Notes: generated by a model from the sequence alone, not told the origin. Counted from the first letter of the stretch, positions 46,031-57,071 are shown. The stretch is 64,000 nucleotides of DNA from Nannochloris sp. 'desiccata' (GCA_019044685.2 JAGTXX020000005.1:682001-746000); one strand, 5' to 3'. Numbers and translations are program-made.

Positions 46031-47924
46031 ATGTCACGATATCGTGGCATAGTAACGTTGCTACTAATAGCATTACTAGGTAAGTGCTCTCATCATCAAT
46101 CTCTCAGGAACCGATTTCCATTCAGTCGACCCCTCCAACTACCCGATCGAATTTTCAATTCAACCACCACCTGACCTTCCTTCTATTTTTGGCCTATTTC
46201 TACAGCAATCTCATCAGCGCAGGAACCAATGACTGCATGTAGACAACAGTTTCTGAACCAGATGACTTCTTTAGGCAAAAATGAGACTGGCTACAAATTT
46301 TATACTTTCATTGATCCAGACACGCCCGAGAGCGCCTGTCAATTACTATTATGCCAAGGCAATTATGAAGCATGCGAACCTGGTAAACCTGTTAACAAAT
46401 CCCCTCTCTACCTAGTATTTTCAGATGAATTCGAAAAGGAAGGCCGCAAATTTGGAGTACAGGCCAGAGACCCTAGATGGACGGCAGAAGATATTTATTA
46501 TTTCCCTACCCAAGATGTAGAAGTCTATAAACCTGAACAGGTGCGAACCTGGAACGGCAAAGCCATCCTCACTATAGACCATGCCTCCCCACCTGTTGCA
46601 GCAAAATCTCTCCAACCAGATGGCAAAGTTTGGAATGTACACAAGAATTTCAAATCTGGTATGGTTAATTCATGGAACAAATGGTGCTTTACTGGTGGAT
46701 ACATGGAAATGAGTGTCCAAATGCCTGGCAGTGACCAAATACCTGGATTTTGGCCAGCATTCTGGGCAATGGGCAATCTAGGCCGAGCTGGCTACATGAC
46801 ATCAACTTCCGGTCTCTGGCCTTACTCTTATGATGGTTGTGAAGAAGGTTCCAACATGCAAAATGCTGTACCAGGCTCTCAAGTACCCTCGCAAATCTTA
46901 CCTAAATGCATATCTGTCAACGATACTAATTGGGTCAATAGAACTGCGTACGGCATGGCTGATGGCGTCGCTCGTAATTCTCCCGAGTTTGATGTTTTTG
47001 AAGTCGTAACAACCCGTGGAAAGGGTGCTGAAGCATCACAAACATTACAAATGGCACCTTTGTTACCTCCAGGACAATCCTGGGCTGATTTGGCTTGGTA
47101 TAAAGAAAGAGGAATTGCGGACGGGGTGAATTACCCCGGTGCTTTATCATTCTTAAATACTAACTTTAATGGATGGAGTGGTACCTATGGCCGTCCTGGC
47201 AATACATATCAAGACTCTATGTCCGCTGTCAGTCATTTAAATTCAAGCTTTTATAATTCTCAACATACGTTTGGAGTCGATTGGGCACCTGGGGAATATA
47301 TGAGATGGTATGTCGATGGTATATTTGCATACGAAATTAACCCGAATGCGTTGTTGCCACGTAATGGAACCTACGAAAATGGAACGAGTAAGTTGAAGGA
47401 TCAAATCATATGATAGATAGATACTATTGATTGCGAGGGCTTTAGAGAGCAAAACTAAATGTTTATATCAAGGGTGAAATTGAGGGATTTTTTTTTTAAA
47501 ACAAATTTAACCTCCCCCGCTCACCACTTTTTTCTAACCCAAAATTTCCAAATTCTTTTCTCTCTCTCTTTCCTGTACAGCTTATACTATTGGTGAACGT
47601 ATCATCCCTATCGAACCCTCGTATATGATCTTTAATCTCGGCATGTCTCAAGATTTTGGTGAAGTTGATGTTGAAAATTTACCCTTCCCTAGTTACATGA
47701 TGATCGACTGGGTCAGAGTGTACCAACGACCTGAAAAGTTGAACGTAGGGTGCTCACCTCCAGAGATGCCTACTTCTCAGTGGATTAATTGCCATAAAAA
47801 TTTATATAAAACAAGTAATAAAGACGATATTTTGTTTGGACCGTGCACTAGTGGAGCAGCTCGGAGGGTAGGTGGACTGGCGATCTTCCTGGCAGCGGCG
47901 ACAATGTTGGCGGCTGGTTTTTAG
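46031..47924 (+). CDS. KRE6: KRE6/SKN1-family beta-glucan synthesis protein, secreted and GPI-type
   Basis: Inferred exons 46031-46079, 46206-47387 and 47581-47924 (both introns phase 1, GT-AG) give 524 residues. The body follows SKN1/KRE6 closely: FWPAFWAMGNLGRAGYMTS, WPYSYDGCEEG, the GH16-type catalytic SPEFDVFEVV (ExDxxE), FGVDWAPGEYMRWYVDG, IPIEPSYMIFNLGMSQDFG and YMMIDWVRVYQ. These proteins are needed for beta-1,6-glucan in fungi and act as GH16-related transglycosylases. Fungal KRE6 is a type II membrane protein; this one instead has a cleavable-looking signal peptide (IVTLLLIALLAISSA) and a C-terminal hydrophobic segment after SGAARR, typical of GPI attachment. Fungi, stramenopiles and some algae have the family. 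It implies a branched beta-glucan in the wall or storage polymer. Confidence 0.92.
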
Positions 47925-48106
47925 ATCAATTTATTGAAAAGAGTTTCAGTTCTATAAGGTACCTTTTTACGTACTTTCTATTTTATATATACTGTTTATA
48001 TTACTCTACTGCATAGAATATCCAACGTACTATTCTCGTCTCAATAATACTCTACTTGCTCGCGTGACATATATAATTCTTAATAAGAAAATTTTAAACC
48101 AATCTA

Positions 48107-51100
48107 TTACTTTTTAAGTTCTGAGTAATACTCTTTCCACCACTTTTTAATCCTCTTCCCTTCTCTCTTCCCACTCATCAACGCGCCATGTACAGTGTAC
48201 GCATCACCTTTATGAGTGGCCTCACCAGCAAAGTACAATCTGGTATCTTTTCTTAAAGGCAACTGCAATTTGGCAGCACGTGCATCAAAACTGGTATCTC
48301 CAGTTACGGGAAATGACATCCAATCAAAGTATTGCTTTCTACTACCAACAGGCACATATGAATATGCCCCTTGGGAGTACGGATCACTTGCCCATCTGGT
48401 AACTACAAATGACCTTGGTTTTGGAATTGCAGTACCTTTAAACATATTCTGCAATACAGATAGTACTTCTTTGAGTGCTTCTTCATCTGTAAGAGCTTCT
48501 ACACGATCAACTGCACCAGGACGGACCCATGCACACAAGGCGTTGGGCACTCCGAGTGCATGGACGTTTGCGAATGTGTAGTCACCCGAAAGCGGGCGTA
48601 AAAAGTGAGGCGTCTCAGGCCAAAATGGAGTATCAAACAGCATTGCAATTCGATTTTCTGTGCCCATACCGAGTCCATTGATAGCTTCAAGTTTATATTC
48701 CGGCAAAGGAGGGGCGAATTCAACAGATTGAGCTTTCAAAACTCCAAGAGGCAGCGTCACAAGCACAGCGTCTGCTTGGATAATTTCCTCTTCTTTCCCC
48801 CCCTCTATTTCATCCTCCTCAGGGGTCATTGTTCTACGATAAATTCTCACTCCTTTGCCATCACCTCCCATCAACTCAATCTTCTTCACCACATAATTTA
48901 ATCGTATATCTCTCAACGCCTGCTCTTCAACTCCAGGCCCCTCCTTCCCTGCTGCAATTGCTTCTACTAACTGACTATATCCACCCTGCACCAGCTCATG
49001 AGCACCGTCATACCCGTCAGTAATGGATCCACGAAGACTTAATTGATCTTGTGCCACAACATATAAATCCCTCGCATAACAGCTGACAATCTCTTTCTGT
49101 AGATCAGTTAAATTCATTTCCGACATGATTGCTTCCGTCGCATCAGCAACTGATTCTTCATTCGCAGCCACTTTTCCCTTTTTACCTGCTTCTTCACCAC
49201 GTTGTAGCAACCGATCTAGTAAATACTCATACTGTTCTTCAGCAGCAAGCTGTTCAGAGAGCGAAATACGGCTTCCATGGCTGTCGTACAGAGCAGCACC
49301 TGAGGGACCATCTCGATGTTTAGGGCACATTGGTAATTCAAGGTAATCTTTCATGTACGGGACCAAAGGGTTGACTGGCGCTTCACTTGAAGTACCACAA
49401 ACAAACGTAGCACCTAAATCAACTTTCACATCAACTGGAAGAGTAGAATGAGCTGCCGCACCAGTAGTTGTTGTTAAATCAAAAGTGTGAGTGTGAACTC
49501 TCCCCCCGATCCTATTCCTTGCTTCCAATACTGTTACTTTAGCACCAGATCGTTGTAAATCTGCAGCTGCTTTAAGGCCAGAGACACCTGCACCGATGAC
49601 GACGACGTGAAGGCCATGCGGGATGGCTGTGATAGCACTGAAAGGTCCTTTGTTGTAAGGTTTCTTTTCGGTACCTGCTGCAGTGGTCGCGGTACCGCTC
49701 CGGCTTCTGCTCCCTGCCAGAATTTTCTTTTTAGGTTTTACTACTTTTTCTTCTTCATCATCTTCCATCAATAAATCATCATCATCGGTATCCTTTGATT
49801 TCTTCTGGGGTGCAGCAGCAGCAGCAGATGAGCCTCCTCCGCTCATCACTCGTTTCAAAATCTGGGCCTCTTCTAATTTGGCAGCTCTCTCCACAACCTC
49901 TACACTCTTTCCCTGTGCTATTAAATCAAATGCTCTATTCGACAACATACATTCTACTACGTTGGAAATCAAAGCGAACAAAGATCTAGACCCATGATTT
50001 ATTCTTGTCGTTGTGGTAGGAGAGCAGCACAGCCGGCAGCGGGTTGGAGGATCATAGTGATCAAGGCGCATTCCAATGGAGTCACAATTTTTGCAGTCTT
50101 TAATAAAGTTTGCAAGCTTGGTCTGTTGACGCCAGGAAGGGAAAAACCCTTGGGAAGCGAGTTGTTCCAACACCCACGCGAGTTCTTTACCTAGTTTGTT
50201 TGCGGCATTTCGTTTTGGAGGATCCAGAATGTAGTTTTCAAACATGCGTTGTCTGGGGGGGGGGGGGGGGGGGGGGAGATATAAATATAAATATTGGGCA
50301 TTGATTAGAAGAGTTGGAAAGTTAGAATCAAAATAAAAGGCTAAGAGATATACACTTTTCAAAACATGTTTAGGATAGTAGGTCTGTTAGCTCTATAGAA
50401 ATATGAAGAACTTACTCAAACTTTTCCCACTCTGTAGTTGTCGCAGCGCCGTCGCCAATTTTCACTGCACCATCCGGAATTGACCTCTCGAAATTTAGGA
50501 TATCAACTGCCAAAAGTACAGATGCCTTTCTACCCGATACTTTAGAATACTCTATTTGCCACGTATTTGCAGCTTCAATGCGAGCTTCAGGATCAAGAGG
50601 GTAGTTTAAATCCACTTCAGAAGGGTCGTAATAAGAAAGTGCAAATTGATCGTACATTCGGGCTGCCTCTTCAGCGGTACAAAAGGTAGGACAAAGTAGG
50701 TGGCATTGTTTTGCTTGCTGGGGTTCGTAATACACTATAGTATATGGTGCACCAAGACAAGATGTTTTATTATTATTCTTTCCTTTTGCGGGGGTTGTGC
50801 TATGTTTTTTTTGAGACATCCTATTCCCACCACCAGCAGAACCATCTTCTTCGTCTTCTTCTTCGTCTTCTTCTGTTTGAAAGGTTCCACGGACCCCAAG
50901 CCACCCCGGCACTGCACGTGAACGAGCAGAAGATGGGAGACACTCATCGTAGTCTAAATATCTTTTATCAATAGAGAATCTGCCGAGGAGAGTGCCTACT
51001 TTTTTGTCGATGATCCACTTTCCAATTGGACGGAACGTTTTATTGCGACGATCATATGCAACAGCACCACGTTGATGACCAGCACCACAAGGAGCGTAGA

Positions 51101-52955
51101 TACCAGAACCAGAAGCTACTGTTAATGCTGCTTCTGCTTGGGCTTGGGTAGTAGCTGCGTCGAGAGTCCCAAGAGCAGCAGGAGCAGCAGAAGCAGCACC
51201 AGCTGCCATGTCCACGTCCTCAGAAAGACTACCAGCTTCAATACCAGTTTCTACCTCTTCAACAGGTGCAGTTGATGGAGCTAAAGGGGCTAAATTAAAA
51301 CGAGCAGCCACCGGCGCTGCAACTGCCAAAGGGTGGTTGTGTGGTGCTTTCGGAGGAGATATTAATGGAGCAACATTATTCCGAGTTGTTTTCAACGTTC
51401 CGGCATTGGTATTCGTATGAAAGGGAATATACTCAATACTTGATGAAACATTTGCAGCTTTCCTCTGCATTATTCTATTTTTAGTCGTTGTAGTAGTACT
51501 ATCTTTCAGTTGCGCGTTTGAGGCTTTTTGATTTCTGGTACTCTCGACTTCCATATCCCCCTCATCTTCTTCCTCTCCTTCTAATTCACTTTCACTTTCC
51601 TCTTCACCACTCGTCTCTCCACTATCAATAGCATAGCCTCGACTATTTTCTTCAACAGTACCGGTAGATAATTTTTGCCGCTTCTGCCATCCCACGCCCT
51701 TTGTAGTTTTCATATTGTTCTTGTTAGCCTGCGTAGCAACAGCACGAGCAGCATGAGGGAAATGAAGGGATGCTCTAGGAGCGTTCATATCCATTTTCCA
51801 AGGGGGACAGAAATTCCAATTAGGCATACTTTTAAGCAGCAGCTCAAGAATTTCTTCAGTATCCATTTCTTCACTATCCCCATCGTCATATGTAACTCGA
51901 TACCAACCTTGCTTATTATCAAACGCACCCACTTTCCCCTTATACCACATCTTATTTTCAAATTCTTTGTAAATCTCGGCGCCTTGAAGTGCTCCCGGCG
52001 CTGCTGCATCTGCTCTATTTTGAGCTTCTAAAAGCGGTACAAATATTCGTACTTCATCACGACCACTGCGGGATTCAGAGGATTCAACTGTAAATTTGAT
52101 TTCTGTGGTAACGGAACCGTCTTTAGTACTGAGCAGGCGAAGCACTGGGCAGAGTTGCCAACGAGTAACTGCTGGAGGACCCTGTTGAGAGAAATTACGG
52201 GAAAAAAAGAAAAGAGATGGTCAATGAACTAATATTCCATTAAAATGAGAGTAGTAATAAGGTTTAAAATGCAGGTAAAAGAATGTGTTTATTGTCGTAC
52301 TATGAGTAGCTTAGTTCCTATACCAACTATGATTGGTTCAGGAGCAAAAGGAGATGGAGAACGAGAGGCGGCAGCAGCAGAGGGCTTGCCAGCGTGTCCA
52401 CGCTCCCTACCCCTACCAGAAGAAGCACGTGCTTGAGCGCAATGTTCTTCTTCCTGCGCAGATCGCTTCGCGGTAATTGCTTTAACAGGAGCCTTGCTGC
52501 TGGAACCGCCTGCACTGCCATTCTTGACTTTCATTATTTTTATTAGAGTAGGTTCTATAAGCTGTATCAAGCATTCATCTCCTGATTTAACACCTAAATC
52601 ATCCATCATTGCTTGACCTAATGTCAAAAGATGGACATACGGCCTGTTCTTCTGGACCTTTTTGACAAACCTCCGGGTGAAACGGCGACCGTCTTCAGTT
52701 TCTATTTGTACCTCACAGGACTTTTCGTCAGTGACCCAAAACGTTTTAGGAAGACCTAAACCACCGCCTAGGATCACGCCATTGGGAATTTTCTGCGTAA
52801 TAAGAAGGAGAAAAACATGATTATCATAAGATCAGTTTGGAATGAATCGGCAAGTTGTTCGTTTTGTTGACGATCTTTAGCAGCTTAGACACTACCTTGG
52901 TGACCTCAGCAATCACCCCATCAAGTGTATGCGTGTTTCCTGTACATTCGCTCAT
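48107..52955 (-). CDS. Tudor / AP2-like / LSD1-type amine oxidase fusion, putative chromatin regulator
   Basis: Four inferred exons (52955-52896, 52792-52301, 52181-50416, 50252-48107) join in matching phase (0, 0, 2) with GT-AG introns to give 1487 residues. Residues about 21-110 resemble a B3-like DNA-binding fold (LPKTFW...VKSGDECLI; tentative). A Tudor-like domain (about 251-299) has KMWYKGKVG and GWYRVTYDDGDSEEM. Residues about 605-712 look like an AP2 domain (GVRG, then TAEEAARMYDQFALSYYD...LNYP) with an acidic/Lys insert. A Cys-rich segment follows (CKNC, CRLCC). The flavin amine oxidase (about 985-1487) has VVVIGAGVSGLKAAADLQ, RNRIGGRVHT, SRWxxDP-like TRWASDPYSQGAYSYV and FAGEATH...VHGALMSG, closest to LSD1/KDM1. 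The near-invariant lysine is Arg (codon 48651-48653). A separate-gene reading is possible, but the 163-nt gap looks like an intron. Confidence 0.8.
50255..50276 (-). repeat. 22-nt poly-C (poly-G on +) tract serving as pyrimidine tract
   Basis: An uninterrupted run of 22 C on the minus strand ends in CAG|ACAACGC, the inferred acceptor of the last exon of the fusion gene. Long C-runs mutate in length and are rare as splice pyrimidine tracts. Confidence 0.9.
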
Positions 52956-53222
52956 CACAAATCAAACTTCTGTGTTCAATAGATTAATTTAAATTTAAAA
53001 ACTGAAAATGATACGACATAATTGGACATCTCCTTGTACATTTTACAGAGACAACAATTCGGTAGGAGACAATTCAAATAACCGCCAGGCTGACACGGTA
53101 AGAGTAAAATGAGCATGGTTTAGTTCAGCAAGCTTGCGCCAATTGCTGCACAAGGAACTTCCAGCTCAACCACAAATTCTCAAAGCCACTGCAGTTAACT
53201 TCCCATTAGATCTATTTGAAAA

Positions 53223-53897
53223 ATGTTACATTTCAATCACCTGAGGCGCTCTGGTGCGAATATACCTACAGCAAAATATTTAGTAAACACATCTGGGATT
53301 CGACATCTTGGTGGCAGTGCCACTGGACAAGGCAACCCTGGCTCTGAATCAGACCCTCAACAGAGTATAATTCAATCCACAATACGTGTAGACCTATTAG
53401 CGCAACAAGCAGCGACTGCATTAGCCTCTGGACGTTCACTAGCCACTCACCGCCGCCCCGACTACACCGCTTTACTAGAAGAAGAAACCGAACATCTCCA
53501 AAAGATAAAATCTCTAGCCCCACAATATAATGTCCGCCCATCTCTATTAGGTCCTTTAGCTTCAGCAGCCTTTGGCGCTTTAGGCGTTGCTTCCGCTCTC
53601 GCCCCACCACTGCTTTCGTCTGCTATTGCTGCTGGAGTTCAAGACGCCATGACTGACGCGTTTAACGAGCAATTACGTGAGATGAGAGAAGCTGGTGTTG
53701 CAAAATCTGCCGCTGCTGAGGAGGTGAGGTTAGTTGTACGCGAGCTGCGTGATCAAGAGAGAGCTCCAGCGGGTGCACCACACGTCCCAGATATTTTAAG
53801 TCTAAGGAATCCCAGAGATATTTCACCTGCTGAGGGCATTGCAGCAGTATTTAAAGCAGGAACGAAGCTTCTGCTAGACACAGCTAAAACAATTTAG
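53223..53897 (+). CDS. COQ7-like protein with incomplete diiron site
   Basis: The single exon encodes 224 residues. An N terminus rich in Arg/His/Lys without acids suggests a mitochondrial presequence. Residues 52-224 align by eye with COQ7/CLK-1 (demethoxyubiquinone hydroxylase): STIRVDLLAQQAATA against IRVDxAGExGA; EEETEHLQKI against the ExxH helix; NVRPSLLGPLASAAFGALGV against RPxxLxPLWxxxGFALG; VQDAMTDAFNEQLR against VExxIxxHYNxQLR; and a final AVFKAGTKLL. COQ7 binds two irons through E, ExxH, E, ExxH. Here the pattern reads Q61, E88-H91, Q140, E179-P182, so three of six ligands are lost. It is probably a non-catalytic relative, perhaps a lipid-binding scaffold like COQ9 partners. It is divergent from the LSD1 fusion gene. 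Confidence 0.7.
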   Translation: MLHFNHLRRSGANIPTAKYLVNTSGIRHLGGSATGQGNPGSESDPQQSIIQSTIRVDLLAQQAATALASGRSLATHRRPDYTALLEEETEHLQKIKSLAPQYNVRPSLLGPLASAAFGALGVASALAPPLLSSAIAAGVQDAMTDAFNEQLREMREAGVAKSAAAEEVRLVVRELRDQERAPAGAPHVPDILSLRNPRDISPAEGIAAVFKAGTKLLLDTAKTI

Positions 53898-54117
53898 TTA
53901 AGTCGTTCTTTACATCAAAAAATGTTGTACATTGTCGTTTTACTCAGTGTTTCTCTAATTGATCTTTTTCAAAAATAAAGCGGTAAAGAAGATTAAAGTA
54001 TGCTGAAAGAAACGATTACGTAATAGGTAGATAATGGTACAAAATCGTAAAACTAATTAATTGAATACGAACAGGGTTATTTGGTATCTTTCTTCAGCTG
54101 CATATATTTAATTAGTA

Positions 54118-54662
54118 CTACGAGCTCTTTGCTTCAGGCGGTGCGCAATTTTCAGCCGGAGCAGTTGTAGTAAAAGATTCTCCACAGCCACACGTTCCAG
54201 TCGCATTTGGATTGATAAATACAAATTCAGATCTAAGTTGATCTTCTATGTAATCCATACGTGTGCCTAATACATGCATTAAAGCACCTGCTTCTATCAA
54301 GACTTTAACACCATCAACGTCAACCTCTTCATCGAACTTTTCTTTTTTATCGGCATAGTTTAGAGTGTAGGCAAGCCCATTGCACCCTCTACGCTTAACC
54401 CCTAATTTAAGGAATTCCTGCAGGGGTAAAATCATTAACGGCCAGATTAACAATAGGAAACTCAATGGTAATAAAAAGAATCTGACTAATCACCGCCATG
54501 TTCAAGAAGAGATGAGGTTCTTACCTTGTGTCTATTTTCCAGAAGGGTCTTTATCCTCTCTGTCGCTTTATCTGTGAGCTCTACGGCAGCTTTCCGAAGC
54601 CTCGGCTTGGGTGCTGCTTTGCTCACTGCCTCGGCAAGCTGTAGTAGCGTTCTGTGGACCAT
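54118..54662 (-). CDS. ISCA1: A-type iron-sulfur assembly protein (ISCA1/IscA)
   Basis: Inferred exons 54662-54525 and 54417-54118 (phase 0, GT-AG) give 145 residues. Residues 1-25 are basic and suit a mitochondrial presequence. The A-type core begins at [15 protein letters not shown] and contains the three conserved cysteines: [15 protein letters not shown] and [13 protein letters not shown]1 with ISCA2 and IBA57 makes mitochondrial [4Fe-4S] clusters. A short Ala/Pro-rich tail follows the CGC motif and is not typical. It converges with the COQ7-like gene and diverges from METTL5. Confidence 0.94.
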
Positions 54663-55070
54663 TTTCGAATTCTATTCAAAGACCAGGGTGCGGGAACACT
54701 ATCCACTAGCCTAAACGCCGAACTAGATGTGGTGCAATATTTTCTCTAGAGGTTGTCAAGATAGTTTGGCACAGCTCCTAAGCTATTTTACAGCCAGGGC
54801 CAGTCGATTAAAATTTTAATTCGTAAGAGGTTGTTCAAAGTTAGTATGAGGAGCGTTGTGCACCTTTTGTTTAAGACAAATTTATTTTATTATATTGTAT
54901 TTAGCCGCAGCTGGCGTTTATAGAGACCAGAACATCATGACCTTTCAGATGACGACCCTTCAAGAAGTTCTTTTCGACAGCAACGAAAGACTCTTGAACA
55001 CTCTCAACTCTCGGATTATAAAAGCCAATTTATATACGAATACTAGCTTTACGCAAATCTCATTGGCGTT
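54663..55070. other. Intergenic, divergent promoter region
   Basis: 408 bases between the ISCA1 (minus) and METTL5 (plus) start codons. An open frame at 54856 overlaps the METTL5 start in another frame and is not called. Confidence 0.45.
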
Positions 55071-56212
55071 ATGCGGCTTAAAGAGCTTGAAAGTCTTATG
55101 CAGGTAACCTAATAGTAATTTCAGAATCTGAAAGATGCAAATATATTGAACCACAAATCAGATCGTATCTCAATTATAGTGCAACTATTGAGCTTCTATG
55201 ATCATCAACATGCCATGTAAATAATCGTTCATCCCATTTAATCTCGTTTCTTTATTTTCAACTCATCCCAACATCTCAGGACATTGCTCCGTTTGCCGAC
55301 CCTAAAGTAGAACTTGAGCAATACCCCACTGGACCTCACTTGGCTGCACGGCTACTTTATACAGTAGGTCATAATACTAGTATTTGTTTATTATGCACAG
55401 ATGATTCAATATGTAAAGAACTTAGGGATATTTCCCTCTACTTATTGCTTTAATGTTCTCCCATCGCCGCCCTCAATTTGCAGGTTGCCCACTCTTACGA
55501 TGAATTTGAAGGCCAAGTAGTCGCCGATTTAGGCTGTGGAACTGCCATGCTCAGCATAGGTGCTGCGATATTGGGTGCATGCCACGTCATGGGCGTAGAT
55601 CTAGATTCTGACGCGCTAGAAATAGCTAAAGAAAACATTGACGAATTTGAAGACCCCCCGTTGCCCATTGACTTGATTCAATCGAGTGTCCAAGCTTTAT
55701 CTCTACAACCAGGGCTCTATGCAGATACTGTGATAATGAATCCACCATTTGGCACGCGAATAAAGGGCGCAGATATGGAGTTCTTACGAGTTGCGTTTAA
55801 AATTTCTAGACATAGTGTATATTCTCTGCATAAATCCTCGACAAGGGAACACATTGGCAAGATTGCTATTAGGGATTTGAAGGCAAAGAGTGCTGAAGTG
55901 TTGGCACAATTGAGGTATGACTTACCTGCAACGTATAAGTTCCATAAACAGAAATCTAGAGATATTGAAGTAGATTTGTGGAGATTTGAGGTGCCTGATA
56001 GGAAGGAAGAATTTAGTCGAGGCGATGGTGGTGATGTTGAAACTATGTCTATTAGAAAATTGGAGGAGAAAGAGAAGAATGATGATACTGATGGCAGTGA
56101 CACAGGGAATGGCGACAAAGATTTACATGAGCAGGAAAGGATATATTCTAGAGGAGAGAGCATAGATCTAGATAGGAACGGAAAAGAAGAGAAAGCAGCA
56201 GAAGCAGAATGA
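55071..56212 (+). CDS. METTL5: METTL5-type 18S rRNA m6A methyltransferase
   Basis: Inferred exons 55071-55103, 55280-55363 and 55484-56212 (phase 0 throughout, GT-AG) give 281 residues. The start MRLKELESLMQ matches the family N terminus. Then come VELEQYPTGPHLAARLLYT, SAM motif VVADLGCGTAMLSIGAAILG, acidic loop GVDLDSDALEIA, catalytic MNPPFGTR, and VYSLHKSSTREH and LRYDLPATYKFHKQKS. METTL5 with TRMT112 methylates one adenosine of 18S rRNA. The 60-residue tail is acidic and Lys-rich and not conserved. The stop is only 34 bases from the stop of the next, convergent gene, so the 3' UTRs must overlap. Confidence 0.95.
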
Positions 56213-56246
56213 AATATTTATGCACTGGTATTACTCATTTAATAAT

Positions 56247-56718
56247 CTATTTTTTAGATTTTACATCGTGTTTAGGATGTTTATCTTTTTTCTCTGATGT
56301 TGCGATACCGTAACCTATCACACCAAAGAGAATAGCAGCAGCGTACCCATACCTATAAAGAAAGAAAGCAAGAAAAATTAGATGACGGAGTGGTAAGAAA
56401 ATATTGAGACGGCAAGAAATTAGGTCCTTTTATAAGGTAAGAAACAATTTCTGAGGACTAGTCCTACCTATAATATGGGTGCTTCATTACTGCATATCTA
56501 CATTTAAACGAGAAATTGAGAAGATGAATGTAAGAAACTACTACGACTTTTGCTGCCATCGGGAAAACAGAACGCAACATAGCTCACCGCCATTGTTCTC
56601 CTATTGTGGGTGGCTTGAATCCTGGCGGTGTTGTATATGGTTTGGGTATTTCTGTGGGAATATCATGATCTAATTTCCGGCCCTGTGCTGCGAACCATCT
56701 TACTCTGGACAGCCTCAT
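56247..56718 (-). CDS. Small single-pass membrane protein, probably mitochondrial
   Basis: Built by hand from two exons, 56718-56588 and 56352-56247 (phase 2, donor GTGAGC, acceptor TTATAG), giving 78 residues. The N terminus MRLSRVRWFAAQGRKLDH is basic and suits a mitochondrial import signal. A Pro-rich middle (IPTEIPKPYTTPPGFKPPT) is followed by one predicted membrane helix (YAAAILFGVIGYGIA) and a Lys-rich tail. Size and layout recall small accessory subunits of respiratory complexes, but no family is recognised. The splice is supported by exact phase, continuation of a sensible protein and the tight fit to METTL5. Confidence 0.65.
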
Positions 56719-57071
56719 TTAGTCTCAGATCAATAATGTGATCAAGCTTTGTCACTCAAGTGCAATATTTCGCAGCTGCTCTCGGAGCAAGTCTTAAATT
56801 CTAAATAGTACCTTAATAAAGAAACAAGGGTGCGCTCAAGGTGCAGAAGAAGGCTTTTCTCAAATGTTGCAGTGACGACGGACCCATATTTTTTTAGTGA
56901 CCAAGCTTCACCAGTGGCCGCATATTTTTATTCTATAAAATAACATAAAATCCTTACTTGTGGCCCAAGCATACTAAAATGTTTTGAATGCCCGACGGGG
57001 CGTTGAGTGAACATTAGTTTACAAACATCATTTTTTTTCCGCTCATTTATACAAAATAGGTCTTCGTCGGG
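56719..57071. other. Intergenic, divergent promoter region
   Basis: 353 bases between the starts of the 78-residue protein gene (minus) and TAF4 (plus). No gene or repeat is seen. Confidence 0.4.

Noticed and set aside
48107..50362. LSD1-type oxidase as a stand-alone gene starting upstream of the poly-C run
   Set aside because: The upstream residues are a translation of intron and poly-C (a poly-Pro run). Donor, acceptor and phase link it to the preceding exon.
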